Shown: piece after piece, positions 21,787 to 32,039 of the stretch | Layout: every line of letters starts with the position of its first letter | Numbering within the stretch: position 1 is the stretch's first letter | From: Zygnema cylindricum | Lineage: Eukaryota > Streptophyta > Zygnematophyceae > Zygnematales > Zygnemataceae | Assembly (NCBI GenBank): GCA_037447655.1 | Contig: JBBHKE010002937.1 | Span: 20,085-84,084 of the forward strand | Length of the DNA: 64,000 nt | Direction: 5' to 3' | Translations under genes and position numbers: made by a program | The notes under the pieces: generated by a model | Database searches by the model: none | What the model was told of the DNA's origin: nothing | What the model saw: the letters and a program-made list of their open reading frames with translations, nothing else

Positions 21787-22968
21787 TCACTCAAGGTACT
21801 GTAATTTCCGGAGCATGCCGTATGTTTCCTCACGGTACTCCTCGAATTCCTGTCGTGGGGTGACAAGTTGATTCTGGAGCTGCTCGCAACATGTCTCCAG
21901 CAGCGCAATATGATGGTTCGCCGTTGCTAGGTGCCTCCAAGTGATTCGCTCCCGAACCCGGTCCTCCCCTTCCTCCTGTGCATCCGTTGTTGCCTCGGGT
22001 TGTGCCGGGGCGATCGCCGGTACAGATCCTTCTGGTGTAGGAGATTGTGGAGATTCGAGTTCCTCAGCTTGATGTTCTCTCTCCGCCACCCCCTCTACCA
22101 GTTCCCACCGTGGTAGTTTCCTTAATTTGAAGGAGGTGTGTTTCTTGGCGGCTCGAGCCCGCTGAAGAGCGTTCTTCCGGGCCAACTTGAGTGGCCGTAC
22201 CTCGGGTGTAACCTCCGCCCAGGAGATGATGTCATGCAGACGAACATCCCACGGGTGGTAACGGCGGAGTAACCCGGGAACGTGCACCCTGTACCGGTAG
22301 TTTTCTTCAACTACCTCCACGAATGGCAGGGCACGAGGGTTTAGTTGTACATAACCCTTATGGTTATTACCCAGGTCTTTTGTCCTCATGAAATTCCAGG
22401 CTGGGTGTGACGGCACGTCGGCGGGGATATAGATAGGGTCCCCAGGTTTTCCTGTGCGCCACGTTGCAGGCCACTCTGAAGGGTCCCAGTACAAGTGCTT
22501 GGCGAAGCTGAAGGTAGGGTCCGGATGCTGAGTGTCCATGGGAGATGGAAAGAGATAATCGGGGATTTCTTCCTCCTGTTCGCTTTCCCTGTCCGTGGCC
22601 CCTCTTTCCCTTCCGAGGAGAAATACCTCGTCATCACTAGGGTATTGTGCTTCCGCCTTCTTCTCCAAGCTTTACGAGGACTGCTCGTCCGCGCTGCTCT
22701 CCTTATTAGGGTCCCTCATTACCTCCAGGTCACAGGCGCGCTCCTCAAATTGCAGGGGTGTTGGTTTTCGTTCCGGCTCCTCCGCATCCGAAATCACATG
22801 GTCTTCCTCATCCTCCTGATCCCCTTACTGGATTGGGTTGTACTCGGGGTCTTGTGAATTTTCTGACACCTCTCCTTTGCTGGTCTTCGCTGGGCCTGCC
22901 ACATAACTAGTTGTCTCCTGTGATTGAAGGATTGCCTCTACCTCCCTCCTCCTGTCTTCCTCTACCAT
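21787..22968 (-). pseudogene. Accessory sense ORF of chromovirus G-I, one internal stop
   Basis: From the ATG in the CCATGG at 22965-22970 the frame runs 394 codons to 21787, with one in-frame TAA at 22674-22672. It lies between pol and the 3' LTR. The N-terminal half is acidic, a Trp/Pro-containing segment follows (WDPSEWPATW, GDPIYIPADVPSHPAW), and the C-terminus ends in a possible coiled coil (HHIALLETCCEQLQNQL). I recognise no domain. The same frame is readable in the copy at 28239-28795, also with stops. Function is unknown. Confidence 0.6.
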
Positions 22969-23437
22969 GGCCTCTTCCCCCTCTAACAATCTATCCGGGC
23001 GGGGTTCATCTTCTCGCCCTACTCATACCAGTCTACCTCTTTTTGGCGGTGGAGAAGACGACGATGCCATGGACGTTGTGGCGTCGAATAATTTTGATAA
23101 TGCGAGAAGGGAGGGTAAGCTGGCTGTGCAGAGTGAAGCACTCTCTAAGCTGCCTGGACTAGGTTGGGCGAGAGGGCGGATGGCGGCTTTATTACACAGG
23201 GTTGAGGGTTTCACTTTTGGGTTCTGCGAAGCGTCGCAGCGTACGAGGGTATCGCAACGTCCAAAAATTATAAAACTGCGATGCTGCGGCGAAACCGAGG
23301 GTTCGTTGTCACCAATGTGGAGAAACACGATTGCGCCGTTGCACTATCCTGTCAGCCCAGCGGTGGCGCTGCGTTCCTCTGATGGTACCGTATCCATGCT
23401 GCGCTTCGGTGGCTGCGCCGCTCTATCGCAAAAGTGA
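22967..23437 (+). CDS. Antisense accessory ORF of chromovirus G-I
   Basis: This 156-codon frame starts at the ATG of the same CCATGG used by the sense ORF, in a strong ACCATGGCC context, and runs against the direction of pol. A homologous frame without stops or indels for about 100 codons is present at 28794-29102. The shared core includes LFGGGED, AMDVVAS and SKLPGLGWARGRMAALL. In the conserved block of 39 codons the two copies differ at eight sites, six of them silent in this frame. No domain is recognised. The opposite frame is also largely open, so coding status is not proven. Confidence 0.5.
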   Translation: MASSPSNNLSGRGSSSRPTHTSLPLFGGGEDDDAMDVVASNNFDNARREGKLAVQSEALSKLPGLGWARGRMAALLHRVEGFTFGFCEASQRTRVSQRPKIIKLRCCGETEGSLSPMWRNTIAPLHYPVSPAVALRSSDGTVSMLRFGGCAALSQK

Positions 23438-23595
23438 GGTAACCTCGTCGTTGCGTTTTTTTCCTGCGTTCCTAATATAATTGCGATGGTTGCGACAGTG
23501 CAATTTGATCCTTTGCCGCAGCCGCTGCAATTGCCCCTCCGGATAAGTTGAGTGTCCCCACTCAGTTGAAACCGGCGCAGCAACTGAGGAGAATG

Positions 23596-23802
23596 CTAAT
23601 CCTCGTCGTTCACCCAAGAGTCATCCTCAGCGCGGTAGCCCTTCCAACGCACTAGATACTGGTTGGAGTTGGAATTCCGAGAGTTGCGCGACTGAAGGAT
23701 CTCCTCCACCTCATACTCGTCCGAGGTACCGTGAACGGTGGGTAAAGGATTATTATGCCGTCGATTAGGAAACATCAAATCAGAGTCTCTGAATGGTTTA
23801 AG
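23596..23802 (-). pseudogene. Chromodomain end of gypsy pol (G-I)
   Basis: The translation contains EYEVEEILQSRN, then NQYLVRWKGYRAEDDSW, the pattern of a chromodomain at the C-terminus of chromovirus integrase. In the family this targets integration through chromatin. Upstream it reads KPFRDSDLMFPN and is then interrupted by the LTR at 23803. Confidence 0.88.
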
Positions 23803-24205
23803 TGTTGAAATTTATAGATTTCTATAGTATTTTCTAGGTTTAAATATGTTTTTATAAAAGGAAAAAGAAAAGGACGGACAGCCTGCCTCCACCTCCACTC
23901 TCTAGCCCCCATACTTGTTGTAGTCACTGAAGGAAAGAGAGAGAGGTTGATCCATGGCTGCCTTAGTTCAACAGACAGCTATTTTTAGTAGGTTACTAAA
24001 AATATACTTGACGGACCAGAGATTTGATCCCGGTACCTGCGGTTCGTCAAATCGACCGGTAGCGATCAGCTTTATCCTAATAGACTAGGACCAATGCTAA
24101 TTGCTATGGTATGTGATAGATATATATTTAGTTTGAAAGGATAAAGTTCATTTAACTAAAACTGTTTACGGCGTACATATATACAGTTTTATAAAGTACG
24201 TCGTA
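23803..24205 (+). repeat. Copia-group LTR, truncated by the gap
   Basis: It starts TGTTGAAATTTATAGATT and matches the first ~400 bp of the LTR at 27222-28238 (read on its - strand). It is inserted in the gypsy chromodomain region, and its 3' part is missing because of the gap. Confidence 0.8.
24009..24091 (-). other. Antisense tRNA-like module in LTR
   Basis: On the - strand the T-arm region reads GGGATCAAATC (24021-24031), one base off the B-box consensus, preceded by TATTAGGATAAAGC resembling a D-arm. It is the same module type as at 27961-28039, 218 bp from the LTR start. Confidence 0.65.
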
Positions 24206-24215
24206 NNNNNNNNNN
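24206..24215. other. Assembly gap (10 N)
   Basis: Undetermined bases between a truncated LTR and a long CT microsatellite. Confidence 1.
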
Positions 24216-24309
<94 letters not shown>

Positions 24310-24313
24310 TCTC

Positions 24314-24403
<90 letters not shown>

Positions 24404-24540
24404 CACCCCCATCTCCCTCTCCTTCCTCTCCTTTCCTCCCTTCATACTGCTCTCGTTCGCCCTCTCCCTCATCCTATCCATCTCCTCTCCCTCTCCAGCT
24501 CCCTTCCCTCTCCCACTCGTCTCTCTCTCCTCTCTCTCTC
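24216..24540. repeat. (CT)n microsatellite, ~325 bp
   Basis: A nearly pure CT dinucleotide run to about 24400 is followed by a degenerate CT/CCT-rich part. The open frames across it are artefacts of the repeat. It lies where E4-family MITEs carry a short CT tract. Confidence 0.95.
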
Positions 24541-25146
24541 TACTTGCCATCAAAATACGCCCAAAGATAGTAAAAAGAATTTGTTTTTAGAGATCTTTCA
24601 TTTGATACCACTATTGATGTTATTCATTGCAAAAATTGTGAGAGAGATGTAGTAGTGGGAGTGGGAGAGAGAGAGAGGCGCTTTCACGGACTTCGCTTTT
24701 GTGATATGGAGTCCGTTGGTCGAGACCCCCTCCACGACCCCTATACAGAAAAAAACGCACGGAAAAAAGTCACGCACAGGCTAGAAATGTGCAGTGGGTT
24801 TTTTTTTGGTACTCCATGCACAAAAATTGTCAAAAACTTCTATCACTTGCGAAAGCATCTGCCTATTCGCTCACCTCATGGAACTTTATGTAAAATCACC
24901 TCGCGAGGTGATTTTATATAAAGTTTGAAGATGAGCTGAAGGACGCGAAAGTGGGTTGAAAAGTGCTAGACGACAAACCGCATCGCGCTACACTACAAAC
25001 TCTAGTACATATAAAGTTTAAAGGTAACTCAACTTGTACGGTGGTAATCTCAATTTTTGGTATGGCTGCAGATTTTCTCATTTTTTTCTAAGTTATGGAG
25101 GAAAACGACATAAATTAACTATCACTTTAGCACATGTGAAAGTACC
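24541..25146. mobile_element. E4-family MITE, inverted, left part lost in repeat and gap
   Basis: It matches E4 in reverse, including a GAGAGAGGCGCTTTCACGG block, the palindrome and the right end ACATGTGAAAGTACC. The palindrome edge is 230 bp from the right end, against 231 bp in E4. The left terminus is not visible. Confidence 0.7.
24891..24916. repeat. Perfect 26-bp palindrome in E4-family MITE
   Basis: Identical to the palindrome at 3771-3796 (arms TAAAATCACCTCG / CGAGGTGATTTTA). Confidence 0.9.
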
Positions 25147-25154
25147 TTGAGTGA

Positions 25155-25301
25155 GGGCTTGCTTCCAAAACATCTAATGCGACGGTCGATGTTGTCAAGC
25201 CTAAAGTTTGGAATCTACGTTAAACATGTTTAAAAAAAACAATACGGCCTTGTACGTTTGACATCAAACAACCGCAATTTTTGCCTGATGGAGGTTCACT
25301 C
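25155..25301. mobile_element. Possible short E1-type MITE remnant
   Basis: The right end CCTGATGGAGGTTCACTC followed by TTA matches the E1/E2 terminus. The left end GGGCTTGCTTCC is only weakly similar. Confidence 0.35.
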
Positions 25302-25304
25302 TTA

Positions 25305-26321
25305 GAAATTCGTACAAAGTGGACTATAATGTGCTATGAAATTTCAAAACGTAGCTTCCCGTAACGGTAGAAAGGCGACGGCGCAAAGCAGAGTAGAGCA
25401 TCTGACGATCAAGGAGATTCTTTACAAAGATGTTTTTACTAAAAATTAAAAGGGGGGTGGTAAGAATGGTACCAAACGAACGACCCTCAAATGGAAGTAC
25501 GACCTCAATGTAAGTGAAGTACACACTAATTTGTTGTTATATGACTACCGGTATAGGTGGAGCTGTAGCAGTAGTGGTAGAATTAGACATAATGTACACA
25601 AAAGCTAACCAAGAAACCAATCAACCTCTGATGTTTCACTTACTATAACACCTGATCCACAGGCACAAATTACACCAAAATCAGCAAACAATATCACCAG
25701 TATTCACACTGTCAATTCCCAAAATTATAACACAATTGAACTAGTAAACCATGAAATATGACATCTGCAAGTTTCACAAAATTGCATTCAGATTTGCATT
25801 ATCTCAAAACTGGTTATTCAAATGTTTCTAAGTCTTAAACTTTTATACACTGAGTGTCTATCGACTAATCCTTTTGACCAATCAGATTGAATAGTCGTGC
25901 TGTACTATAGTACGACAGAGTATCTAATGTACTTCCAAAAATCTCTCTTTCCACTAACCTAAATCAAGCAGTGTCACACTAAATTTAAATTCGCTAATTT
26001 CCAGACAGACGTTTGTTCAGGCTTTCTTCATTTGATGTCGTACACCCAATGTTGTTGCTTAGTCAGTAGTAGTCAAATAAGTCCAACCGGCTGTGGTTAA
26101 TCTTGTACGAATATTTAGAGTGCTTACAGAGTACTTCGTCACTTGTGGTCCACACTTAAATCGTAACTGTTAGTTCAAATCAAATCGACGTCCTATATTT
26201 ATTCTTCATACTTGCTTTCCCAGATGTTTGGTATTCCTTTTCGTCCGTCCGATGCGCCGGTTTGACTTCGTTCGATGTGTTACATTTGTCAAGATTCATT
26301 ACGCCTTTTCTGTATTGTTTC
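25305..26321. other. Spacer without recognised gene
   Basis: AT-rich sequence with no open frame of note and no repeats I can pair. Confidence 0.5.
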
Positions 26322-27211
26322 TGTTGAAAAGAGGTAATTAATAGTTCACTTCCCTATTTTAGTTTTGTTTTAAAGAAAGATAGTAAGGATCAAAGGCGCG
26401 CCATGGCTGCCAACATATTTAGAAAGTGGCAGTTTTCGCAGTTAAGGATATTTTTGCTAAAATGATTCCTAGGTCTAGATTTGAACCTCTGACCTCTAAA
26501 TTCTTTATAGCCTAACGCCTTAACCATTAAGACGTTACGAAACGATACACGTGATGGGTTTCATAAATATATGAACATTAACGAAATAACTAATTAACAG
26601 TAGACTAACCTAAAGGAGCAATTTCTGCATGTACGCGAATCTGAACTGTGTAAAATATGTTTGATCGGACGGCTGGCATTATAGCCGCCACGCGAAGTGA
26701 GATTTTTGGCGGCATACGGATTTATCGTCACGCGGTGCCACGTGGCGCCACATTATTTGATACTGGAGAAGATGGGAGGAAGAACCATGGCTTCCGATAT
26801 GACAGGTGTCACCTTGTAGACCTTGTCGTACAATGGTTGTACAATAAGTACATCGCCTATTGTACCTTCTTGTACTTTATAGTGTTCCTATTGGACTAGG
26901 GTTTAATAGTAGGTAGTCGTGAGTAGGCAGACCGAGACTTAGTAATATTTAGGTACCTCTCTCTCTAAGAGAGCTTATAACTATAAAGGTCATCTTTGAC
27001 CAGCCATAACTTACTGCTCGGGTGAGCAAATTCAGTGATTCATTTTGCGTTTGACTCAGGGGAGTCTTCTCCTCACAAGGGTGAGAGTTGTTAGAATATT
27101 TGTGTGCCTGGGCGGCGCTTATTCAGCGGGAAAGTAGAAGGGGAAAATATTATCCTAGAGGCTTTACATAGGTTGCTCGTTCTGTGGGTCAATGGAGACC
27201 ACAGAATTTCA
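26322..27211 (+). repeat. Copia-group LTR, 5' truncated
   Basis: It begins at the internal TGTTGAAAAGAGG that lies 49 bp inside the LTRs of copies 1 and 2, and ends GAATTTCA. It is divergent from those copies. It contains the G-box region (26741-26752) and a - strand tRNA-like module. A second LTR in opposite orientation begins 10 bp further on. Confidence 0.8.
26468..26541 (-). other. Antisense tRNA-like module in LTR
   Basis: On the - strand CTTAATGGTTAAGGCGTTAGG resembles a D-arm/A box and GGTTCAAATC (26487-26478) the B box. The sequence differs from the other modules, but the position corrected for the 49-bp truncation is the same (about 205-214 bp from the LTR start). Confidence 0.65.
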
Positions 27212-27221
27212 GCCCATAACC
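27212..27221 (-). promoter_or_regulatory. Remnant of a primer-binding site between two opposed LTRs
   Basis: GGTTATGGGC on the - strand directly follows the LTR at 27222-28238. It is the first 10 nt of the initiator tRNA-Met-type site of this group. The interior is otherwise absent. Confidence 0.7.
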
Positions 27222-28238
27222 TGAAATTATATGTCCTCCATTAGACTACAGAATACAGGAATTCTCTAGATAGTAATTAATTAACCCACTTTAAGCCACA
27301 ACCACTGCTGCCCAAGAAGGCAAACTGACAATTTGACAGCACCCTTGTGCAGCCTGGACTCCTTTGAGTCCGTAGCAAAAATAATTACTGAAAACGGCCA
27401 ACCAGCCGATAAGTTATGAGGCACTAAAAATGCCAATTTGTACAAACTCTCAAAAGGAGAGGTGACTACCTACCAAAATTTTCTAAATCCTGATTCCTTC
27501 TAATAACTTCTATCTACTGAAGTATGGACCAATCAAATTACTGTACCGTACCAAAAGGTACTACTGCCGGTGTACCTTTTGTACGGCCTATATACGACAA
27601 CGCTATTTAGTGGACGCGTGTCTGCTTTTTACTTGTCCGTACATTCCTCGGAATTCCTATGACCGAATGTCATCTTTCCACGTGGCTCCACGTCATGCCA
27701 CATCACAAAACGCCAAGGTTACCACTCCGGGATTTCGGCGATGACGTGCGCTGTCGGATTCGTAATGAGACGTAATCGTAGCCGTTATAATTACTTGCTA
27801 GATATTTGTTTCGTTGTCAAACAAATGCGAGGTATTCATTCTGAAATGATGTCGTACTAAAACTGAATCTATGCACGCCGTATCTAGTTTTAGTGAAATG
27901 GATTTCTTACTTCTTAAATGTATATATATCTATCACACTCTATAGCATTTAGCATTGGTCCTAGTCTAGTAGGATAAAGTTGACCGCTATCGGCCAACTT
28001 GACGAACCGAAGGTACCGGGTTCAAATCCCGGGTCCGTCAGGACTATTTTTAGTAACCTACTACAAAAAACAGTCTGTTGAACTAAGGCAGCCATGGATC
28101 AACCACCCTCTCTATCCTTCAGTGACTACAACAAGTATGGGGGCTAAAGAGAGGAGGTGGAGGCAGGCTGTCTGTCCTTTTTCTTTTTCCTAACAAATTA
28201 AACCTAGAAAATACTTTAGAAATCTATGAATTTCAATA
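27222..28238 (-). repeat. Copia-group LTR in - orientation (1017 bp)
   Basis: On the - strand it runs from TATTGAAATTCATAG (TGTTG with one change) to ATTTCA. It is related to the LTRs of the element at 37428-43846 throughout its 3' half. It cuts the accessory region of chromovirus G-II at 28239. Confidence 0.85.
27961..28039 (+). other. Antisense tRNA-like module in LTR
   Basis: CTAGTAGGATAAAGTTG resembles a D-arm and GGTTCAAATCC at 28019-28029 is a full B box. The T arm is perfect: CCGGG, a 7-nt loop, then CCCGG. The 3' end reads GGGTCCGTCA, but a matching 5' acceptor strand is absent. The B box lies 209 bp from the LTR start. Confidence 0.78.
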
Positions 28239-28795
28239 GGCACGTCACCGGGGATATAGATAGGGTCCCCAAGTTTTCTTGTGCACCATGTTGGAGGCCA
28301 CTCCTAAGGGTCCCAGTACAGGCGGTTGGCGAAGCTGAAAGTAGGGTCCGGATGTCGAGTGTCCATGGGAGATGGAAAGAGATAATCGGGGATTTCTTCT
28401 TCCTGTTCGCTTTCCCTGTCCGTGTCCCCTCTTTCCCTTCCGAGGAGAAATACCTCGTCACCACTAGGGTATTGTGCTTTCGCCTTCTTCTCCGAACTTT
28501 CCGAGTACTGCTCGTCCGCGATGCTCTCCTTATTGGGGTCCCTCATTACCTCCAGATCGGAGGCGCGCTCCTCAATTTGCGGGGGTGTCGGTTCCTGTTC
28601 CGGCTCCTCCGCATCCGAAATCACATGGTCTTCCTCATCCTTCTGATCCCCTTCCTGGATTGGGTTGTACTCGGGGTCTTGTGGATTTTTTTACCCCTCT
28701 CCTGCGCTGGTCTCTGTTGGGCCTGCCCCATTACTAGTTGTCTCCTCTGATTCAGGGACTGCCTATACCTCCCTCCTTGTGTTTTCCTCTACCAT
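28239..28795 (-). pseudogene. Accessory sense ORF of chromovirus G-II, truncated
   Basis: This is homologous to 21787-22968 and starts from the same CCATGG arrangement (ATG on the - strand at 28795). Stops occur near 28691 and at the position where LYWDP is followed by TAA (28304-28306). Its C-terminal part is removed by the LTR ending at 28238. Confidence 0.6.
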
Positions 28796-29102
28796 GGCCT
28801 TTGCTGCCTCTACCAATCTATCCGGGCGGGGTTCATCTCCTCGCCCTACTCGTACCATTCTTCATCTTTTTGGCGGTGGAGAAGACAACGATGCCATGGA
28901 CGTTGTGGCGTCGGATAAATCTGGTAGTGCGAGAAGGGAGGGTAAGCTGGCTGTGCACAGTGAAGCACTCTCTAAGTTGCCTGGACTAGGCTGGGCGCGA
29001 GGGCGAATGGCGGCTTTATTACAGAGGGTTGAGGGTTTCACGTTTGGACTCTGTAAAGCGTCGCAGTGTACGAGGGTATCGCAACATCCAACATTTATAT
29101 AA
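28794..29102 (+). CDS. Antisense accessory ORF of chromovirus G-II
   Basis: A 102-codon frame begins at ACCATGGCC and is collinear with the + strand frame at 22967-23437 without indels or stops until TAA at 29100. In the other copy the frame continues for about 55 more codons. It contains LFGGGEDNDAMDVVAS and LPGLGWARGRMAALL. No function is known to me. The reverse strand is also open here, so this remains a candidate. Confidence 0.5.
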   Translation: MAFAASTNLSGRGSSPRPTRTILHLFGGGEDNDAMDVVASDKSGSARREGKLAVHSEALSKLPGLGWARGRMAALLQRVEGFTFGLCKASQCTRVSQHPTFI

Positions 29103-29449
29103 TTGCGCTGCTGCGGCAAAACCGAGGGTTCGTTGTCACCAATGTGGTGAAACACGATTGCGCCGTTGCACTTTCCTGTCTGCGCAATGGTGGCGCTGCG
29201 CTCCTCTGATGGTACCGTATCCATGATGCGCTACGGTGGCTATGCCGCTGTATCGCCGAAGTGAGGTAACCTCGTTGCTGCGTTTTTTCGCCGCGTCCCT
29301 AATATAATTGCGATGGTTGCGACACTGCGCTTCATTCCTTTGCCGCGGCTGCTACGATTGCCCCTCCGGTGAAGTTGAGTGTCCTCACTCATCTGAAACC
29401 GGCGCACCAACTAAGGAGAACGCCGATCCTCCTCGTTCACCCAAGAGTC

Positions 29450-30040
29450 ATCCTTAGCGTCGTAGCCTTTTCAACACACAAGATACTGGTTGGCGTTGGA
29501 ATGTTGAGAGCGACGCGACTGAAGTATCTCCTCCACCTCATACTCGTGCGAGGTACTGTGAACAGGGGGCAAAGGAGTAGTTTGCCGTTGATTAGGGAAC
29601 ATTGAATCAGGGTTTCGGAACGGTTTAAGCAGGGAAACATGGAAGACGTTGTGGATATGCCACTCCGTCAGAATATCTAACTTATAAGCCACCTCTCCCA
29701 CACGTGACAGTACCGTGAATGGGCGCGTGAATTTTGGTGCCAATTTCTTAGAGAGGGCGCTCGGCAAGGAGATGTGTGCCATATTGAGGCGAACCTTATC
29801 ACCCAAGCGAAAGACGGTGTCCTTCCGGTGAGAATCGGCCTGCGACTTTTGACGATCCTTTGCCAGCTGGAGCGCCTTCGCCGCCTTTTTCAGGTTCCCA
29901 AGCAACGTTGTGGCAAAATCCAGAGCTGCTGGCGTAGGGCAGTCCGCGACCATTAAGTTTTTGGGAAGAGTGGGTCGTCGTCCATTGAGGGAGAATGGCG
30001 TAGCATTCGTGGACGAGTGCACCGCACTGTTGTACGCCAC
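29450..30040 (-). pseudogene. Gypsy integrase C-terminus and chromodomain (G-II)
   Basis: The integrase C-terminal part reads AYNSAVHSSTNATPFSLNG, then FRLGDKVRLNMAHI, HNVFHVSLLKPFRNPDSMFP and the chromodomain start EYEVEEILQSRR. The chromodomain has TGA where the other copy has Trp (NQYLVC-stop-KGY against NQYLVRWKGY). Confidence 0.88.
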
Positions 30041-30900
30041 CTAAATCACCGTTAGATGGTTTACCCAATCCGTTTGGTGCACCGAAACATAAGCCCGTAA
30101 CGCCTTCTCCAATGTTCGATTCACCCTTTCAGTTTAACCATCCGTTTGAGGGTGGTAAGCTGCGTACATCGCCAGTTGCGTTCAACATAGCTCAAACAGA
30201 CCCCTCCAAAAGTGACTCACAAATTTCCGATCCCGGTCGCTGACGATCCCCTTTGGGAGTCCGTGATGGTGAAATACCTCCCGAAAGAATAAGTCGGCCA
30301 CATCTCGCGTTATGGCGGTGGTTGTCGTGTGTAAGAAATGAGCCTGTTTTGTCAGGTAATCCACGACGACAAAGATAAAGTCATAACCTTCCCTGGAGAA
30401 CGGGAGAGCAACGATGAAGTCCATCAAAATCGCTTCCTAAGGAACAGATGGTATCAGAAGGGGTTGTAACAAACCCTGGTGAAACGATTCCGCTTTGTTT
30501 ATGTTGCAAGAGTCACACGTCCGGACATACTCCGCAATGTTCCGAGTCATTTTTGGCCAATAATACGCCTCAACGACACGTGCCGTTGTTTTATCCCAGC
30601 CGAAGTATCCACTGAGTGGTTCATCATGACTTAATTTCAGTATTGAATGACGTAGCTCCTGGTTTGTCGGTACGTAAAGTCTCGTTGTTTGACTTGGTCT
30701 GTATCACCACATACCATTAGGGGTCCGAACCAATACCTTCCGTTTTATCAGTTCTCTTAATGTCTTGTCGTCGTCATATGCTGCCTTGATTCTACTTAGC
30801 CACTGCTCGTCCACTTGCACCGTACGGGTGACTGCGCTGAGTTTCAGATCTTGCGCTGTGGTCGCCGCTGCGGTGTTCTTCTTCACAGAGCTAACGTCGA
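30041..30900 (-). pseudogene. Gypsy integrase, zinc and catalytic parts (G-II)
   Basis: The zinc module reads HDEPLSGYFGW, with Tyr where the family usually has the second His, followed by CDSC. The core has D in MDFIVALPFSREGYDF, D in IVSDRDRKF and E in TERVNRTLE, but in-frame stops lie between them (for example after GLFELC near 30182). Confidence 0.85.
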
Positions 30901-31027
30901 CATCCTGCGATAAGTGCGATCATTGCTCCGCCACTGGAGCAGCCACTCCGAGTCTTCTCAACAGCGCATCTGCCGGATTCGTCTTGCCCGGCTTGTATTT
31001 AATGACAAGTTCCGGCCCGAAGGTCTG

Positions 31028-31429
31028 GAGAAACGTCATCTAGCGCACTTGTTTCTTGGGCAATTTTGGTTGTGTTTGCAAGTACTGCAGGGCGTGGTGA
31101 TCCGTGATAACTGTGATCCGCTTCCCCTGAACGTAACATTTCCAAACCTCAAGCGCATTGATTATCGCAATTGTCTCCTTTTCATGGGTGGCCCAGTTAA
31201 GCTTTGTTGCCTTTAGTTTTCGACTGTCATAGGCAATGGGTTGTAGGCCTTTCCCGTGATCCTGCATAAGGATCGCTCCAATATCTGTATCGCTGGCGTC
31301 TGTAATTATCGTCCAAGGTAGGTCCGGGTCGGGAACAGCTAACACAGGGGCGGTAACCAACCGTTCCTTTAGCGTTTTAAAAGCTGCCCCTTGCGCCGAT
31401 TTTCACTCGTAGGGCACATCATTCTTAAG
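31028..31429 (-). pseudogene. Gypsy RNase H (G-II)
   Basis: The RNase H motifs are kept: ITDASDTDIGAIL, HEKETIAIINALEVW and ITDHHALQYL. A stop near 31408 separates it from the RT part. It belongs to the pol of G-II. Confidence 0.88.
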
Positions 31430-32039
31430 TTATTCCGTGAGTGGTGTAGCGATTTTGGCGAAACCTTCGACAAATTTTCGATAATAGGAACATAATCCCA
31501 GAAAGCTTCGTAACTCCGTAATGTTCACCGGGTGGGGCCACTTCTTCACTGCCCTTGTTTTGTTCGGATCTACTGCGATTCCGTCCCGCCTCACCACATG
31601 GCCCAAAAAATCAATTTTCTCCTTCAAGAAGTCACATTTGCTCCTCTTTGCGTACAACTTATTCTTCGAAGGACTTGTAGGACAGTTCGTAGGTGCTTGA
31701 TGTGTTCATCCAACGTTTGGCTATACACCAAGATGTTGTCTAAAAAGACGATTACAAATGCGTCCCGATAATGTCGAAAGATGGAGTTCATCAGATGCAT
31801 AAAAGTCGTCGGCGCATTGGTTAACACAAACGGCATTACCCGAAACTGGTAATGACCATACCGACTTCTAAATGACGTCTTTTCCACATCCTCGTCAGCA
31901 ATTCTAATCTGGTGATAGCTGCTCTGCAAAACTATCTTTGAGAAATATTTAGCACCTCGAAGTCGATCTAAAAATTCTTCTATTCTCGGTAAAGGGTACG
32001 CATTCTTGATCGTTAACTTGTTTAGCGCTCGGTAGTTCA
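31430..32039 (-). pseudogene. Gypsy reverse transcriptase, main part (G-II)
   Basis: The RT sequence reads [41 protein letters not shown], then [11 protein letters not shown] and [15 protein letters not shown]. Two catalytic aspartates are lost: [11 protein letters not shown] has Val where the family has Asp, and FLDNILVYS has Asn for the second Asp of the DD pair. The N-terminal part continues at 36188 across the copia insertion. Confidence 0.9.

Larger units (their letters stand above)
21256..23802 (-). mobile_element. 3' part of a chromovirus (gypsy copy G-I)
   Basis: On the - strand this includes the end of pol with a chromodomain, an accessory region and the 3' LTR. It is inserted in the copia RT at 21255 and is cut at 23802 by a copia-group LTR. 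The rest is lost in or beyond the gap at 24206. The family also makes up 28239-44967. Confidence 0.85.

Noticed and set aside
22367-22859. Serine/leucine-rich + strand frames opposite the accessory sense ORF
   Set aside because: They begin and end differently in the two chromovirus copies and have no conserved core, unlike the + frame starting at 22967.
24152-24553. Arg/Glu repeat protein
   Set aside because: It is a direct translation of the (CT)n tract and runs across the N gap.
27961-28039. Functional tRNA gene
   Set aside because: The T arm is perfect, but the 5' acceptor strand is missing and the anticodon arm is degenerate; it is better described as a tRNA-like module.
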